Of a stretch of DNA of 64,000 nt, positions 9,322 through 17,991 are shown piece after piece (within the stretch, counting starts at the first letter, position 1; the number at the start of each line of letters is the position of its first letter). The translations under genes were made by a program, and so were the position numbers. Source of the DNA: Flavobacterium sp. K5-23 (GTDB taxonomy: Bacteria > Bacteroidota > Bacteroidia > Flavobacteriales > Flavobacteriaceae); contig NZ_CP056783.1 in the NCBI RefSeq assembly GCF_023278045.1, positions 2,637,501 to 2,701,500 on the forward strand. Direction: 5' to 3'. The notes under the pieces are model-generated. The model was not told where the DNA came from. It worked only from the letters and a program-made list of their open reading frames with translations, and ran no database searches.

Positions 9322-9584
9322 GCATTTTTCATTTATACTAAAAAACATTTTCAACATAATGAGAAATACTCATTAAGCCACGAAAGTAGTTTTAGAATCC
9401 AAATAAACATAACACAATCCCAGTCATCAAAAAGCAGAAATTATGCTTACGGATGCCTGTGTCTATTTCTATGAATCTGAAATTTGTCATTTCTTACTAA
9501 AGCCATTTTCAATACTGAACACAAGGCTTTCTGCTACTCAAAAGCTCCTTCTAAATCACTTTTCATTATTCCCTCTAATTTCCT

Positions 9585-9592
9585 TATATTTG
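9585..9592 (+). promoter_or_regulatory. Bacteroidota -7 box (TATATTTG) for the HD hydrolase gene
   Basis: TATATTTG matches the TAnnTTTG consensus. The predicted start of transcription is about 15 bases before the GTG start codon at 9614. The -33 TTG is not clear. Confidence 0.6.
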
Positions 9593-9613
9593 TTCACCTA
9601 AAAAAAAGTTATA

Positions 9614-10843
9614 GTGATTCAAATCAATAAACTAAAAATATTCAATGATCCCATTTATGGGTTTATTACCATCCCGAATGCCTTAATTTACGATTTAATA
9701 CAACACCCTTATTTTCAGAGACTAAGACGTATTTCCCAAATGGGATTATCTTATTTAGTCTATCCTGGAGCTAATCACACTCGTTTTCATCACGCATTAG
9801 GCTGTATGCATTTAATGCAAAAAGCGGTTGATGTTTTGCGTTTTAAAGGAGTTTCTATCTCTCCTGAGGAAGAAAATGCTCTATACATTGCTATTTTATT
9901 ACACGATATAGGTCATGGACCGTTTTCTCATGCTATGGAAAAAAGCATTGTGGAAGATGTACATCATGAGGAAATTTCCTTGTTGTTTATGCATCATTTA
10001 AATATAGAATTCAAAGGCCAGCTTAGTTTAGCGATTCAGGTTTTTGAAGGAGATTACCATAGAAAATTTATGCTGCAGCTGATATCGAGTCAACTGGATA
10101 TGGACCGAATGGATTATTTAAAACGCGACAGCTTTTATTCAGGTGTGGCAGAAGGGAACGTCAACTCGGAGCGATTGATCCAAATGATGAATGTGGCAGA
10201 CGATGTGTTAGTAATCGAAGAAAAAGGAATATACTCCGTAGAGAAATTCTTGATGTCCAGACGATTGATGTACTGGCAGGCTTATTTGCACAAAACCAGT
10301 TTGGTGGCTGAATTGATTCTAACCCGAATCTTGAAACGCGCCAAAGAACTGACTTTAAAAGGAGTGGTCTTACCTTGTAGTGAACCGCTGCAGTTTTTCT
10401 TGAACAACCGAATTACCTTAGAAACTTTCGACACAAAAAACCTTGATTTGTTCTCTCAATTGGATGATTTTGATATTATAAGTGCCTTGAAAACTTGGCA
10501 GCGTCATGATGATTTCATTTTATCCTCCTTGAGCAATATGATAATTAACAGGGATTTATTGAAGATAAAATTGACCAATGAAAAAGTTAATATTGAAGAG
10601 TTAAACCCTTTAAAAGAGCGTTTTGCATTGGAAAACAATATAAGTTTAGTGGAAACAAATTATTTTATATTCAAAGGAAAAATAAAAAATCAAGCGTATA
10701 GCAAGGAAGCTGAACCGATACGAATATTGAAAAAAGACAGGACTGTCGAGGATGTCATAGAATCATCTGACCAGCTGAATTTAAAATCATTATCTAAATT
10801 GGTAACCAAATATTACATCTGTTTCCCAAAACAACTTGTATAA
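9614..10843 (+). CDS. HD-domain phosphohydrolase (dNTPase-like)
   Basis: 409 residues, starting with GTG. The HD metal-binding signature is complete: TRFHHALG (about residue 60) and ILLHDIGHGPFSHAME (about 95-110), then QLDMDRMDYLKRDSFYSGV, which carries the distal Asp typical of the YwfO/SAMHD1-like branch. Proteins of this branch hydrolyse nucleotides, often dNTPs. The C-terminal third is helical and specific to Bacteroidota. The start follows from the promoter position and the conserved KIFNDPIYGFI near the N-terminus. It is transcribed apart from the lpx genes, which have their own -7 box. Confidence 0.85.
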   Translation: MIQINKLKIFNDPIYGFITIPNALIYDLIQHPYFQRLRRISQMGLSYLVYPGANHTRFHHALGCMHLMQKAVDVLRFKGVSISPEEENALYIAILLHDIGHGPFSHAMEKSIVEDVHHEEISLLFMHHLNIEFKGQLSLAIQVFEGDYHRKFMLQLISSQLDMDRMDYLKRDSFYSGVAEGNVNSERLIQMMNVADDVLVIEEKGIYSVEKFLMSRRLMYWQAYLHKTSLVAELILTRILKRAKELTLKGVVLPCSEPLQFFLNNRITLETFDTKNLDLFSQLDDFDIISALKTWQRHDDFILSSLSNMIINRDLLKIKLTNEKVNIEELNPLKERFALENNISLVETNYFIFKGKIKNQAYSKEAEPIRILKKDRTVEDVIESSDQLNLKSLSKLVTKYYICFPKQLV

Positions 10844-10869
10844 ATGAAGATTTAAAATCTATTTTTTTA

Positions 10870-10877
10870 TATTTTTG
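10870..10877 (+). promoter_or_regulatory. -7 box (TATTTTTG) for the lipid A operon
   Basis: TATTTTTG fits TAnnTTTG and lies about 100 bases before the lpxD start, leaving a leader of roughly 90 bases. Confidence 0.45.
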
Positions 10878-10974
10878 TCGGAATGAAACAAGTTAATCCA
10901 TTTTTGTTAAATTTTAAGAGAACTTTAAATAATGAGTTTCATCTTATGCCTTTAAAAATACAGTATTAGATAAA

Positions 10975-12018
10975 ATGAAATTTACAGCAGAACAAATAGC
11001 GGGGATTTTAGAAGGTGAAGTTGTTGGGAATCCCAATGCTGAAGTATTCGAGCTATCTAAGATTGAAGAAGGGAAAGACGGTTCGTTAACTTTCTTGGCA
11101 AATCCTAAATACAATAATTTTATTTATACCACTGAGGCTACAATTACTATTGTGAACAAAACCTTTGTGCCAGAATCAGCATTAAAAACAACTCTTATAA
11201 TAGTAGAAGACGCCTATATGTCATTTTCTAAATTATTGGAATTTTATGATCAAGCAAAAGGAAATAAAAACGGGATAGAGCAGCCTTCAGTAATTTCTGA
11301 AAACGTTAAATATGGAGAGAATCTATATTTGGGAAGCTTTGCTTACATAGGGTCTAACGTAGTTTTAGGTAACAATGTAAAGATTTATCCTAATTGTTTT
11401 ATTGGAGAAAATGTTATCATTGGAGATAATGTTACTATTTTTGCTGGTGCAAAAGTGTATTCAGATACGCTAATTGGTAATAATTGTGTACTACATTCAG
11501 GAGTTATTATAGGTTCGGATGGTTTCGGATTTGCTCCAAGTCCTGATGGAACCTATAAAAAAATACCCCAAATAGGAAATGTCATTATTGAAGATGATGT
11601 GGATATAGGGTCTTGTACCACAATAGATAGAGCTACAATGGGCTCTACAATTATCAGAAAAGGAGTAAAACTAGACAATCAAATTCAAATTGCCCATAAT
11701 GTAGAAATAGGGGAGAACACTGTTATCGCCGCACAAACTGGAATTGCAGGTTCTACTAAAATTGGGAAAAATGGAATGATAGGAGGTCAAGTAGGTATTG
11801 CAGGACATTTAACCATTGGGAATAATGTTCGCATACAAGCACAATCTGGTGTAGGCAGGAATGTAAAAGACAATGAAATTTTACAGGGAAGTCCAGCATT
11901 TGCATACAATGATTATAGTAAATCGTATGTGCATTTCAGGAATTTGCCTAAAATCGTTACAGAAATAGAGAAATTAAAAAAAATAATATTAAACCAAAAA
12001 AATGGAAACAATGGTTAA
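10975..12018 (+). CDS. lpxD: UDP-3-O-(3-hydroxyacyl)glucosamine N-acyltransferase LpxD
   Basis: 347 residues, normal for LpxD. An N-terminal uridine-binding domain (about 1-100) is followed by a left-handed beta-helix of hexapeptide repeats (about 110-300) and a short helical tail. The catalytic His lies in [11 protein letters not shown] (about residue 240). It adds the N-linked 3-hydroxyacyl chain in the third step of lipid A synthesis, using acyl-ACP, at the cytoplasmic face. Its 3' end overlaps the lpxC-fabZ start by 17 bases, showing translational coupling. Confidence 0.95.
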   Translation: MKFTAEQIAGILEGEVVGNPNAEVFELSKIEEGKDGSLTFLANPKYNNFIYTTEATITIVNKTFVPESALKTTLIIVEDAYMSFSKLLEFYDQAKGNKNGIEQPSVISENVKYGENLYLGSFAYIGSNVVLGNNVKIYPNCFIGENVIIGDNVTIFAGAKVYSDTLIGNNCVLHSGVIIGSDGFGFAPSPDGTYKKIPQIGNVIIEDDVDIGSCTTIDRATMGSTIIRKGVKLDNQIQIAHNVEIGENTVIAAQTGIAGSTKIGKNGMIGGQVGIAGHLTIGNNVRIQAQSGVGRNVKDNEILQGSPAFAYNDYSKSYVHFRNLPKIVTEIEKLKKIILNQKNGNNG

Positions 12019-13399
12019 ACAGAAGACCATCAAAGCAGAAATCTCGCTAACAGGAGTTGGATTACACACAGGTAGAGAAGTGAAAATGACTTTTAAACCT
12101 GCTCCAGTCAATAATGGTTTTACTTTCGTACGTGTAGATCTTGAGGGACTTCCAGTAATAGAAGCCGATGCTAATTATGTAGTTAATACTCAAAGAGGTA
12201 CAAATCTTGAAAAACTAGGTGTACAAATACAAACACCTGAGCATGTTTTAGCAGCACTTGTAGGTTGCGATTTGGATAATGTTATCATAGAATTGAATGC
12301 TTCTGAACTTCCTATAATGGACGGTTCTTCTAAATATTTTGTAGAAGCTCTTGAAAAAGCAGGTTTTGAAGATCAAGGTACAAATAGAAATGTATATGTT
12401 GTAAAAGAAATTATCTCATTTACCGACGAAGAAAGCGGAAGTGAAATTCTAATTATGCCTAGCGATCACTATAGTGTAACTACTATGGTAGATTTTGGAA
12501 CTAAAATTCTTGGAACTCAAAATGCTACAATGAAAAGCATTGCCGATTTCAAAACTGAAATTTCAGAATCAAGAACATTCAGTTTCTTACATGAATTAGA
12601 ATCACTTTTAGATAATGGCCTGATTAAAGGTGGCGATTTGAATAATGCGATTGTTTATGTAGATAAAGAAATATCTGAAACTACAATGGAAAACTTAAAA
12701 GTAGCTTTTGGAAAAGAGACGATTACAGTTAAACCAAATGGAATTTTAGACAATCTAACTCTTCATTATCCAAATGAGGCAGCAAGACACAAACTACTTG
12801 ATGTAGTAGGTGATTTGGCATTAATTGGAACAAAAATTCAAGGGAAAGTTATCGCTAACAAACCTGGACATTTTGTAAACACACAATTTGCCAAGAAAAT
12901 GGCTAAAATCATTAAAATCGAACAAAGAAATTTTGTTCCTGTTTATGATTTAAACCTAGAGCCTTTGATGGATATTCACAAAATTATGGCTGTACTTCCT
13001 CACAGACCTCCATTTTTGTTAATTGACAGAATTATCGAAATGTCGGATACACATGTGGTGGGGATGAAAAATGTAACTATGAACGAGAACTTCTTCGTAG
13101 GTCATTTTCCTGAAGCACCGGTTATGCCTGGAGTTTTAATTGTGGAAGCAATGGCACAAACAGGAGGGATTTTAGTATTGAGTACTGTTCCAGATCCAGA
13201 GAATTATTTAACGTATTTCATGAAAATTGACAATGTTAAATTCAAACATAAAGTTTTACCAGGTGATACTCTAATCTTTAAGTGTGATTTAATCTCACCT
13301 ATAAGAAGAGGAATTTGCCATATGCAGGCCAATGCTTACGCTAACGGAAAATTAGTGGCAGAAGCAGAATTAATGGCACAAATTGCAAAAAAACAATAA
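12002..13399 (+). CDS. lpxC/fabZ: Bifunctional LpxC deacetylase / FabZ 3-hydroxyacyl-ACP dehydratase
   Basis: 465 residues in two domains. LpxC (about 1-305) has the zinc ligands in PEHVLAAL and HKLLDVVGD and carries out the committed deacetylation of lipid A synthesis. FabZ (about 320-465) has [11 protein letters not shown] and the catalytic [11 protein letters not shown] and VEAMAQTGG motifs; it dehydrates 3-hydroxyacyl-ACP in fatty acid elongation. The fusion is usual in Bacteroidota and ties the supply of hydroxyacyl chains to lipid A. Two ATGs are possible (12002 and 12011); either overlaps or abuts lpxD. Confidence 0.95.
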   Translation: METMVKQKTIKAEISLTGVGLHTGREVKMTFKPAPVNNGFTFVRVDLEGLPVIEADANYVVNTQRGTNLEKLGVQIQTPEHVLAALVGCDLDNVIIELNASELPIMDGSSKYFVEALEKAGFEDQGTNRNVYVVKEIISFTDEESGSEILIMPSDHYSVTTMVDFGTKILGTQNATMKSIADFKTEISESRTFSFLHELESLLDNGLIKGGDLNNAIVYVDKEISETTMENLKVAFGKETITVKPNGILDNLTLHYPNEAARHKLLDVVGDLALIGTKIQGKVIANKPGHFVNTQFAKKMAKIIKIEQRNFVPVYDLNLEPLMDIHKIMAVLPHRPPFLLIDRIIEMSDTHVVGMKNVTMNENFFVGHFPEAPVMPGVLIVEAMAQTGGILVLSTVPDPENYLTYFMKIDNVKFKHKVLPGDTLIFKCDLISPIRRGICHMQANAYANGKLVAEAELMAQIAKKQ

Positions 13400-13473
13400 A
13401 TTCAGCTTGTAAAACCTTGAAATTTCTTATTTCAGGGTTTTATTCGAATTACTAAAAAATAAAATAAAAGCAG

Positions 13474-14259
13474 ATGAATCAACCATTAGCATATGTTCAT
13501 CCTGGTGCGAAAATCGCCAAAAACGTTGTCATCGAACCCTTTACAACCATTCACAATAATGTAGTTATTGGTGATGGAACCTGGATTGGTTCTAATGTTA
13601 CTATTATGGAGGGCGCGAGAATTGGGAAAAACTGTAATATCTTTCCCGGTGCAGTAATCTCTGCAGTTCCACAAGATTTAAAATTTGGAGGTGAAGATTC
13701 TTTGGCTATAATTGGAGACAATTGTACCATTAGAGAATGTGTAACTATCAATAGAGGAACGATTGCTTCAGGGCAAACGACACTTGGAAATAATTGTTTA
13801 GTTATGGCTACTGCGCATATTGCACACGATTGTCACATTGGCGATAACGCCATAATTGTTAATGGTGTTGCTCTTGCTGGTCATGTAACTGTAGGTAAAT
13901 ATGCAGTTATTGGTGGTTTGGCTGCCGTTCACCAGTTTATTCACATTGGAGATCATGCCATGATTTCAGGTGGTTCATTGGTTCGTAAAGATGTACCTCC
14001 ATTTACAAAAGCTGCAAAAGAGCCTTTGTCTTACGTGGGTATCAATTCAGTAGGATTAAGAAGAAGAGGTTTCACTACCGAAAAGATAAAGGAAATACAG
14101 GATATATATAGAATTTTATACCAGAAAAACTATAATACAACGCAGGCAATAGGTATTATAGAAGCCGAGATGGAAGCTACTCCGGAACGTGACGAAATAC
14201 TAGACTTCATCAGGAATTCATCTCGAGGAGTGATGAAAGGGTATTCAAGTAATTTCTAG
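13474..14259 (+). CDS. lpxA: UDP-N-acetylglucosamine O-acyltransferase LpxA
   Basis: 261 residues, standard length. Hexapeptide-repeat beta-helix (about 1-190) with the catalytic His in ATAHIAHDCHIG (about residue 120), then the helical C-terminal domain (GLRRRGFTTEKIKEI and on). It performs the first acylation of lipid A. It follows lpxC-fabZ by 74 bases without a clear terminator and is probably in the same operon. Confidence 0.95.
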   Translation: MNQPLAYVHPGAKIAKNVVIEPFTTIHNNVVIGDGTWIGSNVTIMEGARIGKNCNIFPGAVISAVPQDLKFGGEDSLAIIGDNCTIRECVTINRGTIASGQTTLGNNCLVMATAHIAHDCHIGDNAIIVNGVALAGHVTVGKYAVIGGLAAVHQFIHIGDHAMISGGSLVRKDVPPFTKAAKEPLSYVGINSVGLRRRGFTTEKIKEIQDIYRILYQKNYNTTQAIGIIEAEMEATPERDEILDFIRNSSRGVMKGYSSNF

Positions 14260-14315
14260 TTGAATCGAAAGTTTTTGTAGTCACAAAATAAAATTAAAAA
14301 TAAAAAAACAACAAT

Positions 14316-14882
14316 ATGGCATCTACATCAGATATTAAAAACGGATTGTGTATTAAGTACAATAACGATATTTATAAAATCATTGAATTTCTTCACGTTA
14401 AGCCAGGAAAAGGACCCGCTTTTGTAAGAACTAAATTAAGAAGTTTAACTAATGGAAAGGTATTGGACAATACATTTTCTGCAGGACATAAAATTGAAGA
14501 AGTTAGAGTGGAAAATCATAAATTTCAGTATTTATACCCAGAAGGGGATGAGTTTCATTTTATGAACACGGAAACATTCGAACAAATTTCTTTGAATAAG
14601 AGCATCTTAGATTCTCCAGGTTTATTAAAAGAAGGAGAAAATGTAATGGTAAGTATTAATACTGAAACTGACTTGCCTCTTTCAGTAGATATGCCAGCTT
14701 CAGTTATATTAGAAGTTACTTATGCTGAACCAGGAATTAAAGGAAATACAGCTACAAACGCTACAAAATCAGCAACTGTTGAAACTGGAGCTTCTGTAAA
14801 CGTTCCTTTGTTTATCAATGAAGGGGATAAAATTAAAATTGATACTGCATCAGGTTCTTATATGGAACGTGTAAAAGAATAA
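14316..14882 (+). CDS. efp: Translation elongation factor P
   Basis: 188 residues with the three EF-P beta-barrel domains. The tip loop is HVKPGKGPAF, with Lys32 at the site that is modified in many bacteria. The C-terminal GDKIKIDTASGSYMERVKE is the family signature. EF-P relieves ribosome stalling at proline runs. It lies 56 bases after lpxA and ends at a strong terminator, so it may be the last gene of the lpx transcript. Confidence 0.95.
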   Translation: MASTSDIKNGLCIKYNNDIYKIIEFLHVKPGKGPAFVRTKLRSLTNGKVLDNTFSAGHKIEEVRVENHKFQYLYPEGDEFHFMNTETFEQISLNKSILDSPGLLKEGENVMVSINTETDLPLSVDMPASVILEVTYAEPGIKGNTATNATKSATVETGASVNVPLFINEGDKIKIDTASGSYMERVKE

Positions 14883-14890
14883 TTTATAAT

Positions 14891-14934
14891 CCTAAGTATT
14901 CAGTTTGTAATTAGACTGAATACTTAGGATTTTT
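14891..14934 (+). terminator. Rho-independent terminator after efp
   Basis: A perfect 14-bp stem (CCTAAGTATTCAGT, 14891-14904, with its complement 14915-14928) is followed by a T run. Confidence 0.95.
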
Positions 14935-14952
14935 TACTGAATACCAAAATTT

Positions 14953-15882
14953 ATGAAATTTTCAAAAACAATTACCTTAAAAGAAATTGCTGCTATACTT
15001 AATTGTGAGTTTGTTGGTGATACTGATTTTCCGGTTTCTGGGATGAATGAAATTCATGTTGTTGAAAAAGGAGATATTGTTTTTGTAGATCATCCAAAAT
15101 ATTATGATAAGGCATTAAATTCAGCTGCAACCATTGTTTTAATTAATAAAAAAGTGGAATGCCCTGAGGGAAAAGCATTATTGATTTCAGATGATCCTTT
15201 CAGAGATTTTAATACGCTTACAAATCATTTCAAACCATTTCAGTCCACAAATTCGGCAATAGCTACTTCAGCTATAATAGGAGAGGGCACTATAATTCAG
15301 CCTAATGTGTTTATTGGTAATCATGTTGTCATAGGGAAAAATTGTATTATTCACCCTAATGTATGCCTTTATGATTATACGGTATTAGGAGACAATGTAA
15401 TTATTCATGCAGGATCTATTCTAGGCGCAGATGCTTTTTATTACAAAAAACGTCCTGAAGGCTATGATCAGTTGATTTCGGGTGGTAGAGTAGTTGTTAA
15501 AGACAACGTGGGCATTGGAGCCCTTTGTACTATTGACAAAGGAGTTACTGGTGACACTACTATTGGAGAGGGAACTAAAATTGACAATCAAGTCCATGTT
15601 GGACATGATACCGTAATTGGAAAAAAATGTCTGATTGCTTCACAAACTGGAATTGCAGGATGTGTAATCATTGAAGACGAAGTAACAATCTGGGGACAAG
15701 TAGGAACTACAAGCGGAATCACGATAGGTGAAAAAGCGGTAATACTTGGACAAACAGGAGTTACTAAATCAGTACAAGGAGGGAAGAGTTATTTTGGGAC
15801 TCCTATCCAAGAGTCAAGAGAAAAGTTAAAACAATTGGCGAATATTAAAAAGATACCTGAAATACTTATCAAATTAAAATAG
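14953..15882 (+). CDS. Second LpxD-like UDP-3-O-acylglucosamine N-acyltransferase
   Basis: 309 residues, shorter than the LpxD at 10975. It has the same plan: an LpxD-type N-terminal domain (EIAAILNCEFVGDTDF, DIVFVDHPKYY) and a hexapeptide beta-helix with KIDNQVHVGHDTVIG, where the His is kept. The helical tail is short (REKLKQLANIKKIPEILIKLK). It may acylate a different sugar nucleotide or use another acyl chain. It sits only 18 bases after the efp terminator and 1 base before an NTF2-like gene. Confidence 0.85.
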   Translation: MKFSKTITLKEIAAILNCEFVGDTDFPVSGMNEIHVVEKGDIVFVDHPKYYDKALNSAATIVLINKKVECPEGKALLISDDPFRDFNTLTNHFKPFQSTNSAIATSAIIGEGTIIQPNVFIGNHVVIGKNCIIHPNVCLYDYTVLGDNVIIHAGSILGADAFYYKKRPEGYDQLISGGRVVVKDNVGIGALCTIDKGVTGDTTIGEGTKIDNQVHVGHDTVIGKKCLIASQTGIAGCVIIEDEVTIWGQVGTTSGITIGEKAVILGQTGVTKSVQGGKSYFGTPIQESREKLKQLANIKKIPEILIKLK

Positions 15883-15883
15883 T

Positions 15884-16246
15884 ATGTCTACAAAAGAACT
15901 AGTTCAAAATTTTTACAAATCGGATGCTCTTATAGATAGCGAAATCCTGAAAGAATATTTACATTCGGATGTCGTTTTAGACTGGAATAGCAGCAAAGGA
16001 TTTGTTCAAATGGATTATAATGCTTTAATCGAATTTTCAGAAGAATTAGCGAAAGCTTATATTCGGTCTAAAGTTAGAATTAGTCATATCATTGCAGAAA
16101 ATGATATGGTATCTGTTCGTTATTCTCATTTTGTCAAGACAATTGAAAACCCAAGAGAGGAAATGTTATTGGCACATTTTATTGCTATTTGGGAAATAAA
16201 AGACAATAAATTGTATCGTGGATATCAAATGAGTCAATTATCCTAA
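15884..16246 (+). CDS. NTF2-like (SnoaL-type) protein
   Basis: 120 residues, one cone-shaped NTF2-like fold: helix KELVQNFYKSDALID, then YNALIEFSEELAKAY, strands ISHIIAENDMVSVRYSHF and LLAHFIAIWEIKDNKLYRG. No catalytic set can be assigned. It starts one base after the LpxD-like stop, so the two are very probably co-translated. The function is unknown. Confidence 0.75.
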   Translation: MSTKELVQNFYKSDALIDSEILKEYLHSDVVLDWNSSKGFVQMDYNALIEFSEELAKAYIRSKVRISHIIAENDMVSVRYSHFVKTIENPREEMLLAHFIAIWEIKDNKLYRGYQMSQLS

Positions 16247-16287
16247 ATTATTTGATAAGAAAATCGTCAAAATAATTTACAAAACCT

Positions 16288-16295
16288 TACTTTTG
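16288..16295 (+). promoter_or_regulatory. -7 box (TACTTTTG) for sucD
   Basis: TACTTTTG followed by CATCAC fits the TAnnTTTG pattern and lies 36 bases before the sucD ATG. Confidence 0.6.
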
Positions 16296-16331
16296 CATCA
16301 CAATTTATAAAAATCACATAAAATATATATC

Positions 16332-17204
16332 ATGAGTGTTTTAGTTAATAAAGATTCCAAAATAATTGTTCAAGGATTTACAGGAAGTGAAGGAACTTTC
16401 CACGCTTCTCAAATGATTGAGTACGGTACTAACGTTGTTGGTGGTGTTACTCCAGGGAAAGGTGGTTCTACGCATTTAGATCGTCCCGTTTTTAATACAG
16501 TAAAAGACGCTGTAGAACAAGCAGGTGCTGATACAACTATCATTTTCGTACCACCAGCTTTTGCTGCTGATGCAATTATGGAAGCTGCTGATGCTGGAAT
16601 TAAAGTAATCATTGCAATTACAGAAGGAATTCCTGTTGCAGATATGATTAAAGCAAATGCTTACGTAAAAGAAAGAAACGCTAGATTAATTGGACCTAAC
16701 TGTCCAGGTGTTATTACTCCAGGTGAAGCTAAAGTTGGTATTATGCCAGGTTTCGTTTTCAAAAAAGGAACTGTAGGTATTGTTTCTAAATCAGGAACTT
16801 TAACTTATGAAGCTGCTGATCAAGTTGTAAAACAAGGATTAGGAATTACTACAGCAATTGGTATTGGTGGAGATCCTATTATTGGAACAACTACTAAAGA
16901 AGCAGTAGAATTGTTGATGAATGACCCAGAAACGGAATGTATCGTAATGATAGGTGAAATAGGTGGTCAATTAGAAGCAGATGCTGCACATTGGATTAAA
17001 GCTGACGGTAACCGTAAGCCAGTAGTAGGATTCATTGCAGGAGTTACAGCTCCTCCAGGACGTACAATGGGACATGCAGGTGCAATCGTTGGAGGTTCTG
17101 ACGATACTGCTGATGCAAAAAAACAAATCATGAGAGAATGTGGAATTCACGTTGTTGATTCTCCAGCTGAAATTGGTAAAAAAGTAAAAGAAGTATTGGG
17201 TTAA
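16332..17204 (+). CDS. sucD: Succinyl-CoA synthetase alpha subunit
   Basis: 290 residues, full length. CoA-binding N-terminal domain ([25 protein letters not shown]) and a ligase domain with the active-site phosphohistidine in [10 protein letters not shown] (about residue 247). It forms succinate and NTP from succinyl-CoA in the TCA cycle together with the beta subunit SucC. sucC is not in this window. It has its own promoter and terminator. Confidence 0.97.
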   Translation: MSVLVNKDSKIIVQGFTGSEGTFHASQMIEYGTNVVGGVTPGKGGSTHLDRPVFNTVKDAVEQAGADTTIIFVPPAFAADAIMEAADAGIKVIIAITEGIPVADMIKANAYVKERNARLIGPNCPGVITPGEAKVGIMPGFVFKKGTVGIVSKSGTLTYEAADQVVKQGLGITTAIGIGGDPIIGTTTKEAVELLMNDPETECIVMIGEIGGQLEADAAHWIKADGNRKPVVGFIAGVTAPPGRTMGHAGAIVGGSDDTADAKKQIMRECGIHVVDSPAEIGKKVKEVLG

Positions 17205-17237
17205 TTGAAAAATTAGCGGTAATATTTACTTATTATA

Positions 17238-17269
17238 AAAATGCCTCACGTATTAGTGAGGCATTTTGT
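17238..17269 (+). terminator. Rho-independent terminator after sucD
   Basis: A 12-bp stem (AAAATGCCTCAC / GTGAGGCATTTT) with a six-base loop and a T-rich tail. Confidence 0.9.
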
Positions 17270-17290
17270 TTAATTATAAAATAAAAGAAG

Positions 17291-17719
17291 ATGTATAAAG
17301 ATTTAGAAAAATTTGCAGTAAAAGGGAGTTTTACTTTTGCTCAAGACGATAGCTTAGAAGCAGTATGTACAGCATCCGATTCAGGAAGTGGTGTATTCAT
17401 TGTTAACGCTATAAATGGAGATGATAAAGAATTAATCATGGTAGGTTCTACAGGAACTGTTCAAAATGATGGTACTTTGAAAAGTAAAAATGGTGGTTTA
17501 TTTGAAAAAATTGTAAACGGTCACCAATTTGCAAAGACTGGAAGAAAATATTCTTGGCCAGCACAAATGAAACTAGAAAACATAGAAAGACTTGAAGTAC
17601 TTTGGTTTGAAACTTTCAATGATGATTCTAAAGCTATTCCAACATCAGTTGAAGGACAAGTTTTGCAAAATTTCATGGATGCAAACGGAAAATTACCAAG
17701 ATGGAATGTTGCCTTTTAA
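17291..17719 (+). CDS. Hypothetical protein
   Basis: 142 residues, soluble, no signal peptide. Recognisable stretches are GSFTFAQDDSLEAVC near the start, a Gly-rich VGSTGTVQNDG, and GRKYSWPAQMKLENIERLEVLWFET. I do not recognise a family. Codon use looks like the neighbours, and it lies between two good terminators, so it is a real single-gene unit. A nucleic-acid-related fold is possible but not shown. Confidence 0.7.
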   Translation: MYKDLEKFAVKGSFTFAQDDSLEAVCTASDSGSGVFIVNAINGDDKELIMVGSTGTVQNDGTLKSKNGGLFEKIVNGHQFAKTGRKYSWPAQMKLENIERLEVLWFETFNDDSKAIPTSVEGQVLQNFMDANGKLPRWNVAF

Positions 17720-17762
17720 TTATTTTTTATAATTAAGGTATACTATTCAGTATATTATATTT

Positions 17763-17796
17763 AAAACGTCACATTTTTATGTGCCGTTTTTTTTTG
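17763..17796 (+). terminator. Rho-independent terminator after the hypothetical gene
   Basis: AAAACGTCACAT pairs with ATGTGCCGTTTT (one mismatch) and is followed by a run of about nine further T residues. Confidence 0.9.
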
Positions 17797-17827
17797 TTCA
17801 AAATATTTTTTATAATAAAATAATAAG

Positions 17828-17835
17828 TACTTTTG
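17828..17835 (+). promoter_or_regulatory. -7 box (TACTTTTG) for the NhaC/MetT-type transporter
   Basis: TACTTTTG fits TAnnTTTG. The predicted start of transcription near 17840 places the riboswitch-like structure at the very 5' end of the message. Confidence 0.6.
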
Positions 17836-17840
17836 CAGCC

Positions 17841-17917
17841 GTTATCACGAATCTCATAAAGAGATAGCAACCTGCAACAACGAGCAAGGTGCTAAAACGA
17901 TAAGCCAAATCCTTTGG
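17841..17917 (+). ncRNA. Compact SAM-I-family riboswitch-like leader
   Basis: P1 arms TTATC (17842-17846) and GATAA (17899-17903); P2 ATCTC/GAGAT (17851-17865); AGCAACC (17866-17872) and AAGGTGCTAA (17886-17895) around a P3 stem CCTGC/GCAAGG. The strings GCAACC and AAGGTGCTAA, with P1 as TTATC/GATAA, are core signs of the SAM-I (S-box) family. Here P2 is reduced to a five-pair hairpin and P4 is absent, so it is either a minimal variant or a related class. A hairpin CCAAA/TTTGG (17905-17917) follows. No terminator is seen, so control at translation is more likely. Confidence 0.55.
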
Positions 17918-17991
17918 AAAAAATGTTGTTTTACATTCCCATTTATTAGCTGTAGTTTTTCGTTATAATCAATTCATTATAAAACTGATTT

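Noticed and set aside
9330-9570. Possible pseudogene remnant between the nested repeat and the HD gene
   Set aside because: No frame on either strand gives a recognisable protein fragment.
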